DNA of 64,000 nucleotides, taken from contig JAEHOE010000019.1 of assembly GCA_016858145.1 (NCBI GenBank), forward strand, positions 744,001 to 808,000, in the 5' to 3' direction. The notes under the pieces were generated by a model. The model did not search any database and was not told where the DNA came from. It saw nothing but the letters and a program-made list of their open reading frames with translations. Source of the stretch: Edaphochlamys debaryana (Eukaryota > Chlorophyta > Chlorophyceae > Chlamydomonadales). The position numbers and the translations under genes were made by a program. The number at the start of each line of letters is the position of its first letter. The first letter of the stretch is position 1. Positions 46,863 to 59,596 of the stretch are shown piece by piece.

Positions 46863-49800
46863 ATGCTCGCCCCGGGGCTGGCGAGCCGCGGCAGCGCCCG
46901 CGGCAGCGATCCAGCCCCGAGCCGCCTGATCTGCACAACAATATGCTCGTCGGTCACAAGCCTGGGCTCGCATGCAGCCGCGCTGCGCGCGGGGCTCGCG
47001 GGTGCTCGCCTCGGGACCGGCCTGGTCCCAGCCAGGCTCGCAGCTCGGCGCATCCCGCCCTTGTCCGTGAGCGTCTCAGCCAGCAAGCGCCGAGACGTAG
47101 ACGGGTCGAGCGCTGGCAGCAAGCAGCCGGGCGGGGGCGACGTGCTGTCGTCCTCGGCAGCTGCTGTGCTCAGGCAACTCTCCGAAGCACCCACCCTGGA
47201 GGAGGTGGCGCGGCTGTCAAGCCTCTACCCCGCCTCCGCCAGCCCTGTGGGTAGCCTCCTAGCGGTGGCGCAGCTGGAGGCCGCTGCCCGGTGCCGTGGT
47301 GCGGGCGACGGGGATCTGTCCCCCAAGGAGGAGCGCCTACTCAAGGTGGGGCTTGGGAGGGTCAGAGGGGTACGGCGCAGCGTAAGCGGGGGATGATGAT
47401 GGCGTGCCAGCAACGCCCTGGTATCGGTTCACCCCCCAACCTATCCACCACCCGCGCAGGACCTGGTGCCACGGCTGCTCCGTGAGCTGGCCCCTCGCGC
47501 ACCCCTATTGTCCCTCCAACAGCTTTGCACAGCCCTAACGGCACTGGCAGCCTTGCTGCCAGCCACCAGCCCCAGCCAGCCCCCGGCGGAGGTTGAGGCG
47601 CTGGTGGCGGCGCTGCCTGCTGGCACACGCGCTGCCACACCTGGCACAAAGCTCCCTGGCTTGGCGGCCGCACTGGCTACGGCCCGACGTATCTACGGAG
47701 CTGCAGGCCTACCCCTCGCAGCCTGTCAGAAGCTGGAGGTGTATGCTCGTGGGGAGGTGCTGGGAGGGAGCACCGTGGCGCTGTCCAGCCTGCGCCGTGA
47801 GGCTAGCATGCGGGAGCTGGCGGCAGCCGTGCGCATAGCGGCGGAGCTGGGCCTCTCACAGCCGCCTGCCTTTGTGGAGGCGGTGGGGGCGCGGGCGGAC
47901 GAGCTCATGGCGGCCGCGGTTGGTGCAGCGGAGCAGCAGGCGCCGACGGCTGCACAGCCACCCAGGGCGCCAGCTGGGGGAACCACACCACCAGTCGGGC
48001 AGAAGCAGCAGAAGAGTGCTGTACCCGGGGCATCCAAGGCCGCAGCGAAACAGAAGCAGCCTGGTGGTCCTTCAGCTTCCGGTCAAGCCAAGGCTGTGGG
48101 CCGGCAGGCGCAGAAGAGCAAGCCGCTTGCGGCAGGGGTGCAGACGGGTCCGCTGGAACAGCTGGACGGAGCCAAGTCCGCATCAGAATTTGACGTCTCA
48201 GCACTGGCAGCGCTCGTGCAGTGCTGGTGCGAGGCGCCCCCTTCTCCTGTGAGCACCTACGACTGGCGTGGGTGGGCTGTGCGCGCCGCACGAGTGGTCT
48301 GGAGTAGCCAAAAGCGCCTCGCTCCAGAGCAGATGACGGAGATGACAGCAGCAGTAAGCCGTGCCGTGGGGCGCCGCCTTTGCCGCTCCGACTGCGATGC
48401 CGCTGCTGCGGCTCTATCGCCTCAGCTGAAAGCGATGGCGGGAAGCCCACCGCTGCTGGTGATGGTGAGCGGGATGCAGTGGGGGTTGATGGGGGTATGG
48501 ACCGTGGCCGGGGGATTCGCGAGCGTCGCCGTCCTGACTGCGGCTTGGTATAAGTTCTGCGGGGGTGTTGCATCAGCGCATAGCCATCGCTGTTCGGCAC
48601 GTCTAGCAGCACTATTAGGAGCATGTGCATCACAGCGTGGGAAGTGGCCCGCAGTGCTTAAGGGCATCTAGGATAGCGGAAGTTTGAGGCTTTATTGCTT
48701 GTGTGAGCAAGGAAATCGTTGTTATGATGGAAGCGGCCCCCTAGCAGCCTAGCTGTCATTGTCTGCAATCGCACCGCGAGAGAGCTCTCGCGCCCTTCCC
48801 CGCCCTCGTGCTCATCCAGCTATCCACATACATCAAAATGGATTACACCAAGCCTCACAGCTCCTATTTGCATTTCTAAGGACTCCCCCCGTCTCGGCAT
48901 CCTAGCCGAAGCCCGCGGCCCGCGACCTGCGTCCAACACATCCACCCTTTCCTCCTTTTATGCTCTGCAGGCCCTCGCTGCTCTGGCGCGCATGCCTGTT
49001 CCTCCCCCACAGCGCTTCGTCGAGTCTGCCCTGGGCATCCTGCAGCCTCATCTCGCCTCCCTGTCTTCCACCTCAGCCGCGGTCCTGCTCCGGGCACTTG
49101 CCGTCATGGGCCCAGAAGGCCGTGGGGGCGCTGTGGACATGCGGCCTCTGCTGGGCCCGCTGCTCAAGAGCGCCGGGGAGAGCGCTGCGGCGGGCCGTGT
49201 GCCGCTCGCAATGCTCGCCTCGCTGCTGCAAACGTGCGCAGCCTGGGGCGTGCAGGTCCCGGCTGCCACACTGACAAGCATCGAGAAGCGCCTGGAGCGG
49301 CAGGTTAGACTCCAGTCGGTCAGTCCGCCTTGCCCACCTCCTGCTGAGTGCTGCCCAAACCTTCCCAAATGACTGCAGGTGCGGGCCGAGATGGGGCTAT
49401 TCCCTGACCTTGGGGCCAGCCTCAACGCCTCCAAGCGCTTCATAGTGAGGCCCTGGGCCTGGAACCTAGGCAGAATACAACGGCCGGCCAGGCCCTGTTT
49501 TGCTGCTGCCACAGTGCATTGATTGGCACTGTTTGCCACCTTGACCCAGGTCGAGACTGCTGGGGCGCAACAGCCAGCACACGGTAACGGCGGCAGCACA
49601 GTGCTGGAGGGCCTGATGGAGGGCGTGGTCCTGCCGCTGGCGCAGCTGGGTCAGGCCTTTGCCAGCTATGAGGTGTACGGGGCGGCGCTGCACGCCTGGC
49701 GGGCGGGAGGCTTCCCGGGGCTGACGGCGGCCAAGGCGGCGGCGGCGCTTCGGATGGTGGCGGCGGCGCCCGGGTGGGCCCACGTGCCTCAGCTGCGCCG

Positions 49801-52800
49801 GGTGAGCGACATTCCTCATTCATGCTGAGCGAGAGTGGCCATTCCTGCATTATGACCCGCATTGCCATACCTTGTTTCAGGATCTGGAACAGCTGCTGGT
49901 GGCTGCCTTGGGGCCGGCCGCTGAGCCGTCGAGCGGCCTTGGTCCGGAGCCGCTGGCCGAGCTGCTGCTGGCCTCGGCGAGGGCATTGCGCGTCATGGCG
50001 GCAAAGGTGCAGCGCAAGGCGGGCATGGAGGTGAGAGAGATGCTTGCGGGGCTGGACGAGGGCAGAGGCGCTGTCGGTTCCGACAAGCCGCTGTAGGTGG
50101 GCCTTTAACTCTTTGTTCAGTCTGTTACATGTCACACTTGCTGGACTGGCACGTCATGGACATTGTGTTCACTCCAACGTGCGCGCGACGCCTACAGGAG
50201 GACGCCGCTCCCAGCGCCGCCCCGCTGCTGCCCAAGGCGGCAGAACGGCTCCTGGCTCTGCAGCCGGAGCCGGAGGCCCTGGCTGCAGCCATGCGGGCGC
50301 TCTTCTTGGAGCTCGAGTGGGCCACTCCGGGGCAGCAGGGCCCGCAGCAGGAGCAGCAGCGGGGCTTCTTAGCCCGCCTCGTGAATCACCTAGACGCAAC
50401 ACTCCCTGAACTGGCGTCCATAGCGGCAGGCTACAGTCGCAGCAGCGGCATCAGCCTTCTGGGCGTGACAGCCGTCCTCGCCGCCTGCGCTCGGTGCCAA
50501 CACCCCCCGCCTCTGGGCCTCCTCGGCCGGCTCTACGCCAGCGCAGTCGACAGCTTGGAGGGCGACTCACCAAACGGGCGGCCGCCGTCGGCCTCGCTAT
50601 TAGTCAGCCTGGTGGTCAGCATGCAGGGCATTGGCCCGCTCGCGGAACAAGCGGGTGACATCCACACTGCGCGTGACCGCATGGCCCTCCTCCGGGCCAC
50701 GCTGGCGGCCCTGACACGGGAGGACGTGCTGGGGCGCCTCCAGGGCCGGGAGCTCACGGAGGCGGCACTGGCGGTCCGGCAGGTGCGTGGGCTGCAGCGC
50801 ACTGGGGGCTGGGGACTGGGTGCTACCGTGCGCACCTTGCTCCCTCTTGTAACAAGGCTGCCTTCTCCTTACCTGCACAGCTGGCCCTGATGGGCGCGGC
50901 GCCGCCCGATGGCTGGGCGGAGGCCTACGTCCCGGTGCTGCGGGACCGCCTGCCGCACTTCGCCTCCGCCGACGGCCTCTCCGCCGCCGCCATGGGTGCA
51001 GCACTGCTGGGCGCTGCGCCGCCACCGTCCTTCGTGGGTGCCCTGCTGGCGGCTGCCGAGCGGCTCCTCCAGCCTCCGACTGCGGGGCGGGGCGGCTCTC
51101 CCACCTCCGGAGCAACCTCCTGGCAGCGCTACCCTCCCTACGAGCTAGGGCTGCTGTTGGGCGCAGCACACGGCCTGCTGAGTGCTGGAGCCGCCGGCCG
51201 GGACCCCAAGGGCCCAGTGGCGTCCCTCAGCACCGCCGCTCAGACGGCATGGGGCCGCGCGCACGCGACCTTTGTGCAGAACGTGACGAGCGTCATGCCT
51301 CGATACAGCGCCTGCCCGGCGGAGCTACGGCTAGTGGTTGCGGCCGTCGCCTCCTTTGAGCTCCGCCGCCCCTACACCGCTGCCAAGGCTGGCGGCGCCA
51401 AGGCGGCGGTCGGAGGCAAGGCGGCGGCCGGCAAGACGCCAACCAAAGCCAAGGCAAGCAATGGGGCCAGCGGCGCGGCATCCCCTCGAACGGCAGTAGA
51501 CTACATGGGCGGCGTCAAGGCGGACTGGATTGCCTTTGCTTCCAGCGCGCTGCTCCAAGCACGGACCCGCAGCCTGCAGCAGCAGCAGCAACAGCCCTGG
51601 CAGCCTCCGGCAGAGCCGCTGCCGCCCTCACTGCTGCTCGACCTTCTGCGCCTGGCCTCGAGGGTGGTCGCAGAGAGCGCAGACGGCTCCATCAGACCCA
51701 TCTTCGCCGCAACAACACCGGAGGCAGAGCTGAAGGACCTGAATGAGCTGGTGACGCTTTCGCTGGAGGACTGGACGGTAGGGGGGCGCTACACCCCTTC
51801 GTTCCCCCCCTTCCTCGTTCCTGGGGGTGGCGATGGGCGCAAAGGGAGGTCCGGCACAAAGCGGCAGCGGCCGCAACCCAAACTCCTCAGCGCCGCTGAG
51901 TGGCAGCCCCTGCTTAGCGGCGTGCTTGACGCCGGCATTCGCCCCTCGGGCGACACACTGCAGGCCTTCACCTCCTCTGTCTTGGTCGACGTATTCCCGG
52001 CGGCAGATAGCCAAGACACCTCGGCTGCAGATGCTACGGAGCTATGGCCCAAGTTGGAGGTCCTCTGCAGCGGGGTGCTGCTCCGGGCGCTCCCGTGGTC
52101 GCCGTCCCCCGGGACCGCGTCCTCTTGGGCCGTGAAGCTCGAGGCAGTCCCGCTGCAGCCCGCCAGCGCTCGGCAGCTGGCCCTGCTCTCCACCTACTGC
52201 TGCCAGGCGGGGCTGGGTGGGCAGGCGTGGGCCGTGCGGCTGGGGGCCGAGCTGGAGAGGCGCGCAGAGGGGGCTCAAGCGGGTTCAGGCCATGGCAGCA
52301 CGGCGGCAGCTGCAGATGTGGCCGCGGTGATCTACGCAGTCGTGGCGGCGGATGCCTGCCCCTGCGCTGCGGCTAAGGCCTGGCTGCAGCGGCTCGAGGC
52401 ACAGGAGCGGGCCTCGCAAGGTCCGCTGGAGCAGGGATGGGCCTCCGATCTGGGCCCTGAGCTGGCAGCGCTGTCTGCGCTTCAGCGGCTGTGGGTCGCT
52501 CACACGCATCCCTCGGGTGCCGTGGGGCCCGACTGGTCCCTCCTAGCCCCGGCGTTCGGAAGCCCCGTAGCCCTCAGCCTGCTGCGGCCTCCCCAGCTCG
52601 CCCAGCTGACCCGCCTGGCCGCAGCTGCCGCTGAGGCCCCGCTGCCTCCGGCGGTGGCGGCTGAGCTTCTCCAGCGCCTGGCGGGCTGCAGGGCGGAGGT
52701 GGGCCCCGAGGTGGCCATGCTGGCCCTCCGCCACCTGTTGCCCGCCGCGGACGCAGCGTCGGGCCAGCTGGGTCCAGACGCCCTGCCCACTGCGGGGGCA

Positions 52801-55800
52801 GCACTGGCCAAGACGGTCCAAACGGCGCTACCAGCGATGCCACTGGGACAGGCGGAGGTGTTGCTGCAGGCTGTGCAGGGCGGGGCGGGCTGGGTGCTGA
52901 GCCGGGCCAGTCTCACTGGCCTGCTGGACCGTGTCCGGCGTGGGAATGATCCCGACTGGAGCGGCTGGACACCACAACAGCGCCTGCGGGTAAAGAGGGG
53001 GGCGCTATGTGTAACCTGTGGCTGTACCGGTAGCCCAGTGAAAGCTCCTGCCAACCAGTGCTCAAGTTGCCGTTGTCGGCTTGTCCCTGCGTGCTGCATC
53101 ATCTGCCTACACTTTGCCACCAGCCTCATCAAGGCACTGCAAAGCTTCCTGTGTGCCCTGGCCCACTCTCCTCGCAGTTCGCCACAGCCCTTGTCGCCGC
53201 CACAGCAGCAGCGACAAGCGCGGGCGGCGATGCCCCGTTGCTGACCCTCGCTCTCCTGCTCCAGGATGTGCTCCTACCCAGCCCGGAGGCCGAGCGCTGG
53301 CTGCAGGCCACGGCCCTAGGCGACCGGCTGCCGGAGGCCGTGCTCGGTGCCGCCGCTGGAGCTCAGGGCATCGCCCATTTTGAGCTGTCGGCGGTGCTGG
53401 GCTCTGGCACAGCTGTGGGGCTGGCGGCTGCCGTGGCCGCTGCGGACACCACCGCCGCCGCCGTGGAGGCCCTGCTGCTCAAGCGCCTGGGGCCGGGGGC
53501 GCAGCCGGCGGGGCCGGGCGTGGGGCAGGTAGCCTCGGGGCCCGAGCTGGGTGCGGAGGATGCGGCGGCGCTGCTCTCTGCCCTGGTGGCGCTGAGCGGG
53601 GAGCGGCCGCTGCCCCGGCCCCTGGCGGCCCTCGCCCTGTGGCTGCTGGGCCGCGAGGGCGTGGTGGAGCGAGTGCCCCTGCCCCAGCTCCGCACCGCTG
53701 TGAGCCACAGCCTGGCGGGGCACGAGGGACTGCCCATGGGCGGGGCCACCGCGGAGGCCCTGTTCGTGCGGCTCAGCCCCACGCTCGGCGGTTCGCAGGG
53801 CACGGCCGCGAAGGTGGAGCTGGCGGTCCACCTGGTGCGGAGCGGTGCTCCCCCGGCCTTTGCGCGTCAGGCGCTGTTCGAAGCGGCCCGGCGGGGCGAC
53901 TTTGGGCAGGGCATCAGCGGCATCAAGACCTACCTGCAGGCGGCCTGCGGGGCAGAGCTGCAGGTGAAGCACACGTCGGCGCGTTGCTGCAAATCAGGCG
54001 CAGTCGGGTCCTGACATCACTTCTTTGCCACTCAAACACCTGCCTGCCTGCGGTTTATGCCTGAAGATGTGCTGTCAAGCGTGGGCCTCGGGGCGGTAAC
54101 CTGAGTACTCACTAGTGCCTTGTTCCTCCTCTTTCATGGATCCCCTCCAGGAGCACCCCCGCTGCACCGCCTGGGTGGACGAGGGCCCCATCACAGCGGC
54201 CCTGCGCCCTGCATTTCACACCCTCGTCTCGCGCAGCTGGAGCAATCTCACGTCCGCCGAGGAACTGGCTGACGGCGCTCAGGCGCTGGCAGCCGCAAGC
54301 GCCCTTGCCGTTCGCCTCGGCAATGGGCAGGCCCTGTGGCCGAAGGAGGGGGAGGAGCTGCTGCTGGAGTCAGGGGCGGTGGGCGGGCGCAACCTGGTGC
54401 GCTTCAAGCGCGGGTGGATGCAGCCGAGCGTCAACGTTGACAACGGCAATGCAACGAATCGGCAGCACATGTGGGAACTGCTCGAGCAGCTGTGCGCGCT
54501 CGGTGAGTGCCCCAGCGAGGGCGGTTTGAGACTTTTGGGGCATCAGCTGGGTGGATTCTGTTGCATGTCAGCATGTGAGTACCCGGTGAGCCTAAGGCAA
54601 CCTGACGTGACCTCAGCGCCCTGTGCATCTTCGCAGGGCCCATGGCCGTGTCGGCTTTCCACTGCCGCGCCACCCTGCGCCTGATGGCGGCCGGCAGCGA
54701 TGACTTTGTCTCATTTGGCGGCCGCATCAAGGCGTGGGAGCGCGAGTCTGCTGTGTGGGACGGAGAAGTCATGAAAGCCGGGGCATACTTTGTGGGATAT
54801 GGGGCCGCCATCTCCATCCTCAAGGTCCTGACGCCAGAGATTGCGGCCGACCTCGATGCCTACAAAGCCGCCAACGGGCTGCAGGCCTTGTTCGGGGGTG
54901 GCAGCGACGGCGGCAAGCTCTCGGCCCGCCAGCTGGGGCAGCTGTACGGCATGCTCGTCATGCGACGCGACTGGGTCGACCCCTCAGATCTGGACATCCT
55001 ATCGGGGCTGACCTTCGCTGAGGTCATGGTCCGCATGAGCTCAGAGCCTCTGCGAACAGCGGTGAGCCTAGACGCTAGAGGTTTCATCGTGTCGGGGACA
55101 TGTGCATTGGGCGCTGCTCAAATGCGCGGTCTGCATGCCCATGGCTGTGTCAGCCCCGGGTTTGACTTTCCTTTGGCCTGGATGGAGACATACTAGGCTG
55201 CTACAAGGCCGCACCTCCTTCCCTCCCTCACAATCTTCGGGACCCTTGCTACCCCGCCCTCGGCGCCAGGTCTGGGCCCTGTACGAAGACCGACTGCGCC
55301 GCCTGCTTAAGCTCAAGGGCACGCTACCCAATTTGGACTACCTGACCGCCGCCCTGGACGCTCTGGAGCCGGCAGTGTGCGGCCTGGCACCCGACCGCGA
55401 CGAATCCCCCGAATACTGGGACGAGTTCATGGCCCTCCTGGCGCAGCTGCTCGAGGCGGGCGTCCGGCCCCTGCTGTTCTACGTCGAACCCCTGCGCCCA
55501 GCGCCCACGCTAGGCCAGAGACTGGACGCGGCGGGTGCGTTAGTGGAGGAGGGTATGGAGGCCGCGCCCTTTGACGCTGCCCTGGTGCTGTCCCCGCGGC
55601 CGCTGTCCGAGCGGGACCTCCTGGACGACCTGTACTGGCCGCCCGGCACCCCCGGCCGCCTCTACCTGCCGCCCCGCCTGCGGCCGCCGCCGGGGCTGCG
55701 GCACGGCTGGGGCGACCCCGAGGGCGATGCGGCGAGGGAGGCGTACGTGCTGGAGGTGGCGCCGTGGCTGCTGGCGGCCAGGAGGCTGGTGGTCGTGTGC

Positions 55801-55950
55801 ATGGCTTCGAAGCGGATCGACTCCGCTGGAGAGCTGGAGATGCACGCAGGTGCGCTGAGCGACGGGGCCAGCCGCTGGGGCAGGCTGTTCCGCAGCGTAC
55901 TCAGGGCAGTGGAGCGGGCACCCAGGGGCGTGGTGCGCGGGGCGTGGTGA
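46863..55950 (+). CDS. Giant organelle-type helical-repeat protein, family copy 3 (intact)
   Basis: Twelve plus-strand exons, all in phase with no internal stop: 46863-47345, 47460-48464, 48971-49303, 49379-49444, 49550-49801, 49881-50030, 50198-50782, 50881-52989, 53178-53963, 54151-54502, 54637-55061, 55270-55950; about 2,408 aa. The start matches the MLAPGL start of the other copies. The first ~75 residues form a Ser/Arg/Ala-rich leader ending near VSVSASKRRD, with a plausible transit-peptide cleavage site. Helical hairpins with OPR-like spacing fill the rest, for example ALAALARMPVPPPQRFVESA and SAAVLLRALAVMGPEG (~500-545) and the long exon 8 (~960-1660). Low-complexity Lys/Ala and Gln runs sit at ~1120-1165 and ~1190. 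The conserved C-terminal block holds LSPRPLSERDLLDDLYWPPG and LRPPPGLRHGWGDPEGDAAR. No catalytic motif or RAP domain was found. An organelle role, possibly in RNA handling, is inferred only from repeat style and leader. Confidence 0.82.
49304..49378 (+). other. 75-nt intron present only in family copy 3
   Basis: Copy 3 has GTTAGA...CTGCAG between ...LERQ and VRAEM. Copies 1 and 2 read straight through the same point (LERQVRASM, LERQVRSSM), so the intron was gained in copy 3 or lost precisely in the ancestor of copies 1 and 2. Confidence 0.75.
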
Positions 55951-56555
55951 GGGCATGCTGTGGCGGGGCGAGGATATTGTGGTGGCTGCAGCAAGGCACG
56001 CAGGCAGCCCTAAGATCGAGCGTTGCTGGAGTCACGATCTTGGGCAGCATTAGTTGGTAGCAGGACCGGCGGTGCGAAGCCGTGGCAAAGACCTTGGTGT
56101 GGATTCGGTTGACAGGGTCTGGCGGTGAAGGTCTGGGTCTGGCACGGCTGCCCAAGAGAACAGCTCGATAGCATGGTGCGGCCAATGAGAGGTCTTGACT
56201 TCACTTGCAAAGCGCAACTGGCTTACAAGGTCTTCGGCCAAGACCACTCAAGCTACCGGTACCCGCTACCGGCGACACCGGCAGCCCGGCACACGCAGCC
56301 CAACCCTGCAACAGCGTCAAAATGCAGTCGCTACAGTACAACCGTGGCACAGCGGCAACGAAGCACGCTGCACCACGCGTCCATCTATCCCCGTCAAAGC
56401 TAAGATACACGGCCCTCCGCGCTAACCAAGCGCCGCCTGCTTATTATACATTATGCTCTGTACAAGGAGGGCCCCAGCTCCCCCAATTCATCTTCATTCC
56501 GCTGATCCTCATCCCCGTGCTAACGATGCGTTTCGTGCTAAACACGCTGCACCCC
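55951..56555. other. Convergent 3' ends of copy 3 and the saposin gene
   Basis: About 0.6 kb between two stop codons facing each other. A TGTAA for the saposin gene lies at 56223-56227 on the minus strand. I found no TGTAA on the plus strand for copy 3. No gene seen. Confidence 0.5.
56223..56227 (-). terminator. Candidate TGTAA poly(A) signal of the saposin gene
   Basis: TGTAA on the minus strand about 329 nt past the saposin-protein stop codon. Confidence 0.35.
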
Positions 56556-59017
56556 TCACGGCAGGACGGCGCCGTCCACCATGTTGGCGTCCTTGCCCTC
56601 GCCCAGCACCAGCTCGCGCCAGCCCTCGGGTCGGGCGCACATGCGCACACGCACGCACACGTCATCCGGGTTGACGTACTGCTGTACGAGCGCGAACACC
56701 ACCGGCGCGTACGTGTCGACGTACGTACGGCACGTGTCGGCAAAGCCGGGTGGCGACACGGCGTCGCACGTGGCCTCGGCGTACTGTACGGCGGTCTGCT
56801 GGAACTGGGGGTTGGCCAGCAGCGTGGCCACCTCGAGCACCATGAGCTGACAGGGGGGAGAAGCGGGATTGGGAGGGACGAAGAGGAAGAGGAGGGGAAG
56901 AGAGGTGAGGCCTTTGGGACAGAACTTGAATGGCGAAATAGAAGGGGCTTAATGGAGACTACCGCCCGCTGCGGCCACACCTCACATGCTACCCCTAATC
57001 CTCTCACCTAATCCTTCAAGGTGTCTTCCCCATGCCCGCTGCCTCCACTTACCACAATGCCACCTGACCCCATCCCGCACCCTACGACCACGACACTCGC
57101 CCCCCCCCCCCCACTCCACACTCGCCCCGCCCCATCCCCGCACCCAATGACCACGACACCGGGGCACCCCACGATTGCCCCGCCCCGCCCCATCCCCGCA
57201 CCCAGCCGCGAGTGCCGCACCTTGCAAACGTCACACCTATTGTCCTTGAGCGCGGGCAGCGAGGCGGCCGCCATGAGCCTCCCGCCCACGGCGCCCAGCG
57301 ATCCGCGCATGGCCCCCGCAAACGCCGCCACCAGAGCCCGGGGCAGGGCGGGCGGCGCGAAGCGGCCCAGGCCAATGGTGCACATGCCCATGAGCTCGCA
57401 CGTTAACGGCGGAGCCACCTCGCCCGGCTCCGAGTAGTGGTCGCCGCGGGCCGCCTCTGCGGCCTGGAAGGCGGCGGCTGCGCTCATGGCCCAGTGGAAC
57501 AGCAGGCCTGCGGGCAGGGACAGCAGCGGCCGGAGGGGCAGGCGATGCACGATTGGTAAATACTGTGTAGGGCATTCGGGTCTTGAGGGTGCGCTCGGGA
57601 GGAAGGAAAGAGGGCATGAGAGGGGAGGCAGGGGACCGGCCCTGGGGCGCACCGCACGCTCTTACCTCGCTTCTCGACCTCGCGCTTGCAGTAGGCGGGC
57701 ATGCCGCCGGGCAACTGGTCGCAGGCCTTGAGGGCGGCGGAGAGGGCGGCGGCCCGGGCATCGGAGCCCGCGGCCCCCGGGCCGGCGGCGGCGATGGAGT
57801 CGACCAGGTGGTAGCAGAGGGGGCAGGTCAGGCCGGGGTCGGACAGGGTCTTGGCGGGCTGCGTCAGGGGCCAGGGGTGAGGGGGAAGGACGGCGGGCGG
57901 GAGTGAGGGTGGTGACGTCAGGAAGTCGCGACCGGCTACCCAAAGAGAACTTGATGTGCTTCACACCAATTCACCAAAGCTGCTCCTCGGCCTGCCCCCC
58001 TCGCCCCCTCCAATGAGCTTCCGCTTTCCACGATCAGGGCAAGCACTCGACAGCCCCGTCCTAACACCTCCTTTAATTCCCAGCCCCCACGCACCACGTC
58101 CCAGCCGAAGTCGCCCATGAGGCTGGCGCCGCACACGCCCGCGGCCGCGCACAGCGAGGCGGGGGTGGCGGAGGCGCGCAGCCACTCCACCGCCACCGGC
58201 AGCAAAGCCTGAGCCAGCTGGTCGCACTGTGGAAGGGGGCGCGGCGATGGGGAGGGCAGGCGGGCGAAGTAGGTGCGACAGGGAGGGAAGGAGGTGGTTC
58301 TGAAACGCGCTGACAGGGGGGCAGAGGGGCTGAGGAGAGGAGGTCCCACGCCCAAGGGACCTCGACTGCCGCCCACACACACCGCACCTCTTCCTCGTCG
58401 GGGGTGGCGGGGCAGAGCTGTTTGACCGCCAGGTCGACTGGGATGCGCGAAAGGGAAGAAGGGAGTAAACACGGGTGATACGGCCGAGATGGCACACATG
58501 TGAGAGTGTGTGGGAGATCGGTGGCGGGTTTGAATAGAGGTCTTGAGCAGGGTGCACACCCATCCACTGGTTCCGAGCCCCATATTCCCATAGCCTGCTA
58601 GCTCACCAATGAAGTCCACAGCCCCCTCATCGCAGAGCATATCGTTCATGAGGCGCCTGCACGCGGGTTGGCAGCGGTGGTCATGGACCAAGTGGGGGGA
58701 CCCAGGGGCCAAGATGGCAGCAACCTACATGGCGACGAGGCAGGTGTCGCAGAGCTGGCTGTCGGTCAGGTCGCCGTTTGCAACCGTCACGCCCGAAGAA
58801 ACTGCAGCGAGAAGGGGTTATGGCGTGAGCCCGAGAACCGAGATGCGCGCGCGGACCTCCTCCCCGCCACGTCGGCAAAGACCTAGTCGAGCTAATTGGC
58901 GTCCCAGAATCAATGACCTGCTTGAGGATACTCACCTCGCGCGGCCAGAGCAGCGGGGCTGGAAAGGGCCAGGACTAGAAGGCCGAGAGCGAACCCGAGT
59001 CCTGCCATTCTCTTCAT
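56556..59017 (-). CDS. Secreted saposin-B domain protein (prosaposin-like)
   Basis: Eight phase-compatible minus-strand exons: 59017-58936, 58801-58729, 58656-58607, 58437-58388, 58226-58095, 57858-57666, 57507-57221 and 56846-56556; about 385 aa. Residues 1-26 are a clear signal peptide (GFALGLLVLALSSPAALAA). Three cysteine-patterned units follow. The first starts LCDTCLVAMRLMNDMLCDE (~44-62) and closes with CAAAGVCGASLMGDF. The second starts LTCPLCYHLVDSIAAAG (~139). The third starts NRCDVCKLMVLEVATLL (~283) and contains VDTYAPVVFALVQQYVNPDD and CVRVRMC, the classic saposin-B ending. Saposin-B units are small amphipathic helical bundles that bind lipids or membranes in lysosome-like compartments or outside the cell. 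The middle unit has a less regular cysteine pattern. The gene is divergent from the prolyl 4-hydroxylase with 579 bp between start codons. Confidence 0.85.
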
Positions 59018-59596
59018 CTTGACTGCCTCCAGCTAGTATACAAATGCTATCGTAGCGTGGAGCAGGGCAAAGTAGTGTCTCAGGCCTCCCATCCGGCCCC
59101 GGAACTCCCCGACGCGGCCCGCGCATTCCCCGCACGCCCCCTTGTTGAAACCCGATGCCCTCATCCATGTGAGCGCGCTGTTGTGCATTATGCGTGAGTT
59201 CGCGAGGGGGAGTGCGGAGGGGTGACTAGCGGGCCGGAGGGACAACAGCATGCGTCGCATCCCGCCTCACGACAAGTCACGAATTGATGGCAGGCTGATA
59301 TGCGTAACCCTGTTGTTGGGGGGCGTGACTTTGCCTGCGTGGGGTGGCCCGGGGCCGGGGGAAGCTAGTCTCGGGCTGGGGGAAAGGGGGCGTGGGACAC
59401 GCGATGCGGGAGCCCGTGTCTCAGAGGGAGGGTCGTCGGGCGAAGCGAGGATGATCACTTGTTATGTGCATAGCGTTATGTGCATATCAATCACGATCAA
59501 GGCGCTACAAATGCTTTCCGTCGCTGCCCGTCAAGCTTGAACCCGTTCGGCAAGAGTACTCGCTACTGCCTTATTTAGCAGTGAAACGTTATCAAG
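59018..59596. promoter_or_regulatory. Shared divergent promoter region, saposin gene and P4H gene
   Basis: 579 bp between two start codons on opposite strands, both for secretory proteins. No clear TATA box was identified. Co-regulation is only suggested by the arrangement. Confidence 0.45.

Noticed and set aside
55270..55950. RAP domain at the C-terminus of the giant family
   Set aside because: The terminal block lacks the RAP consensus, so the proteins cannot be called RAP/OPR proteins on that ground.
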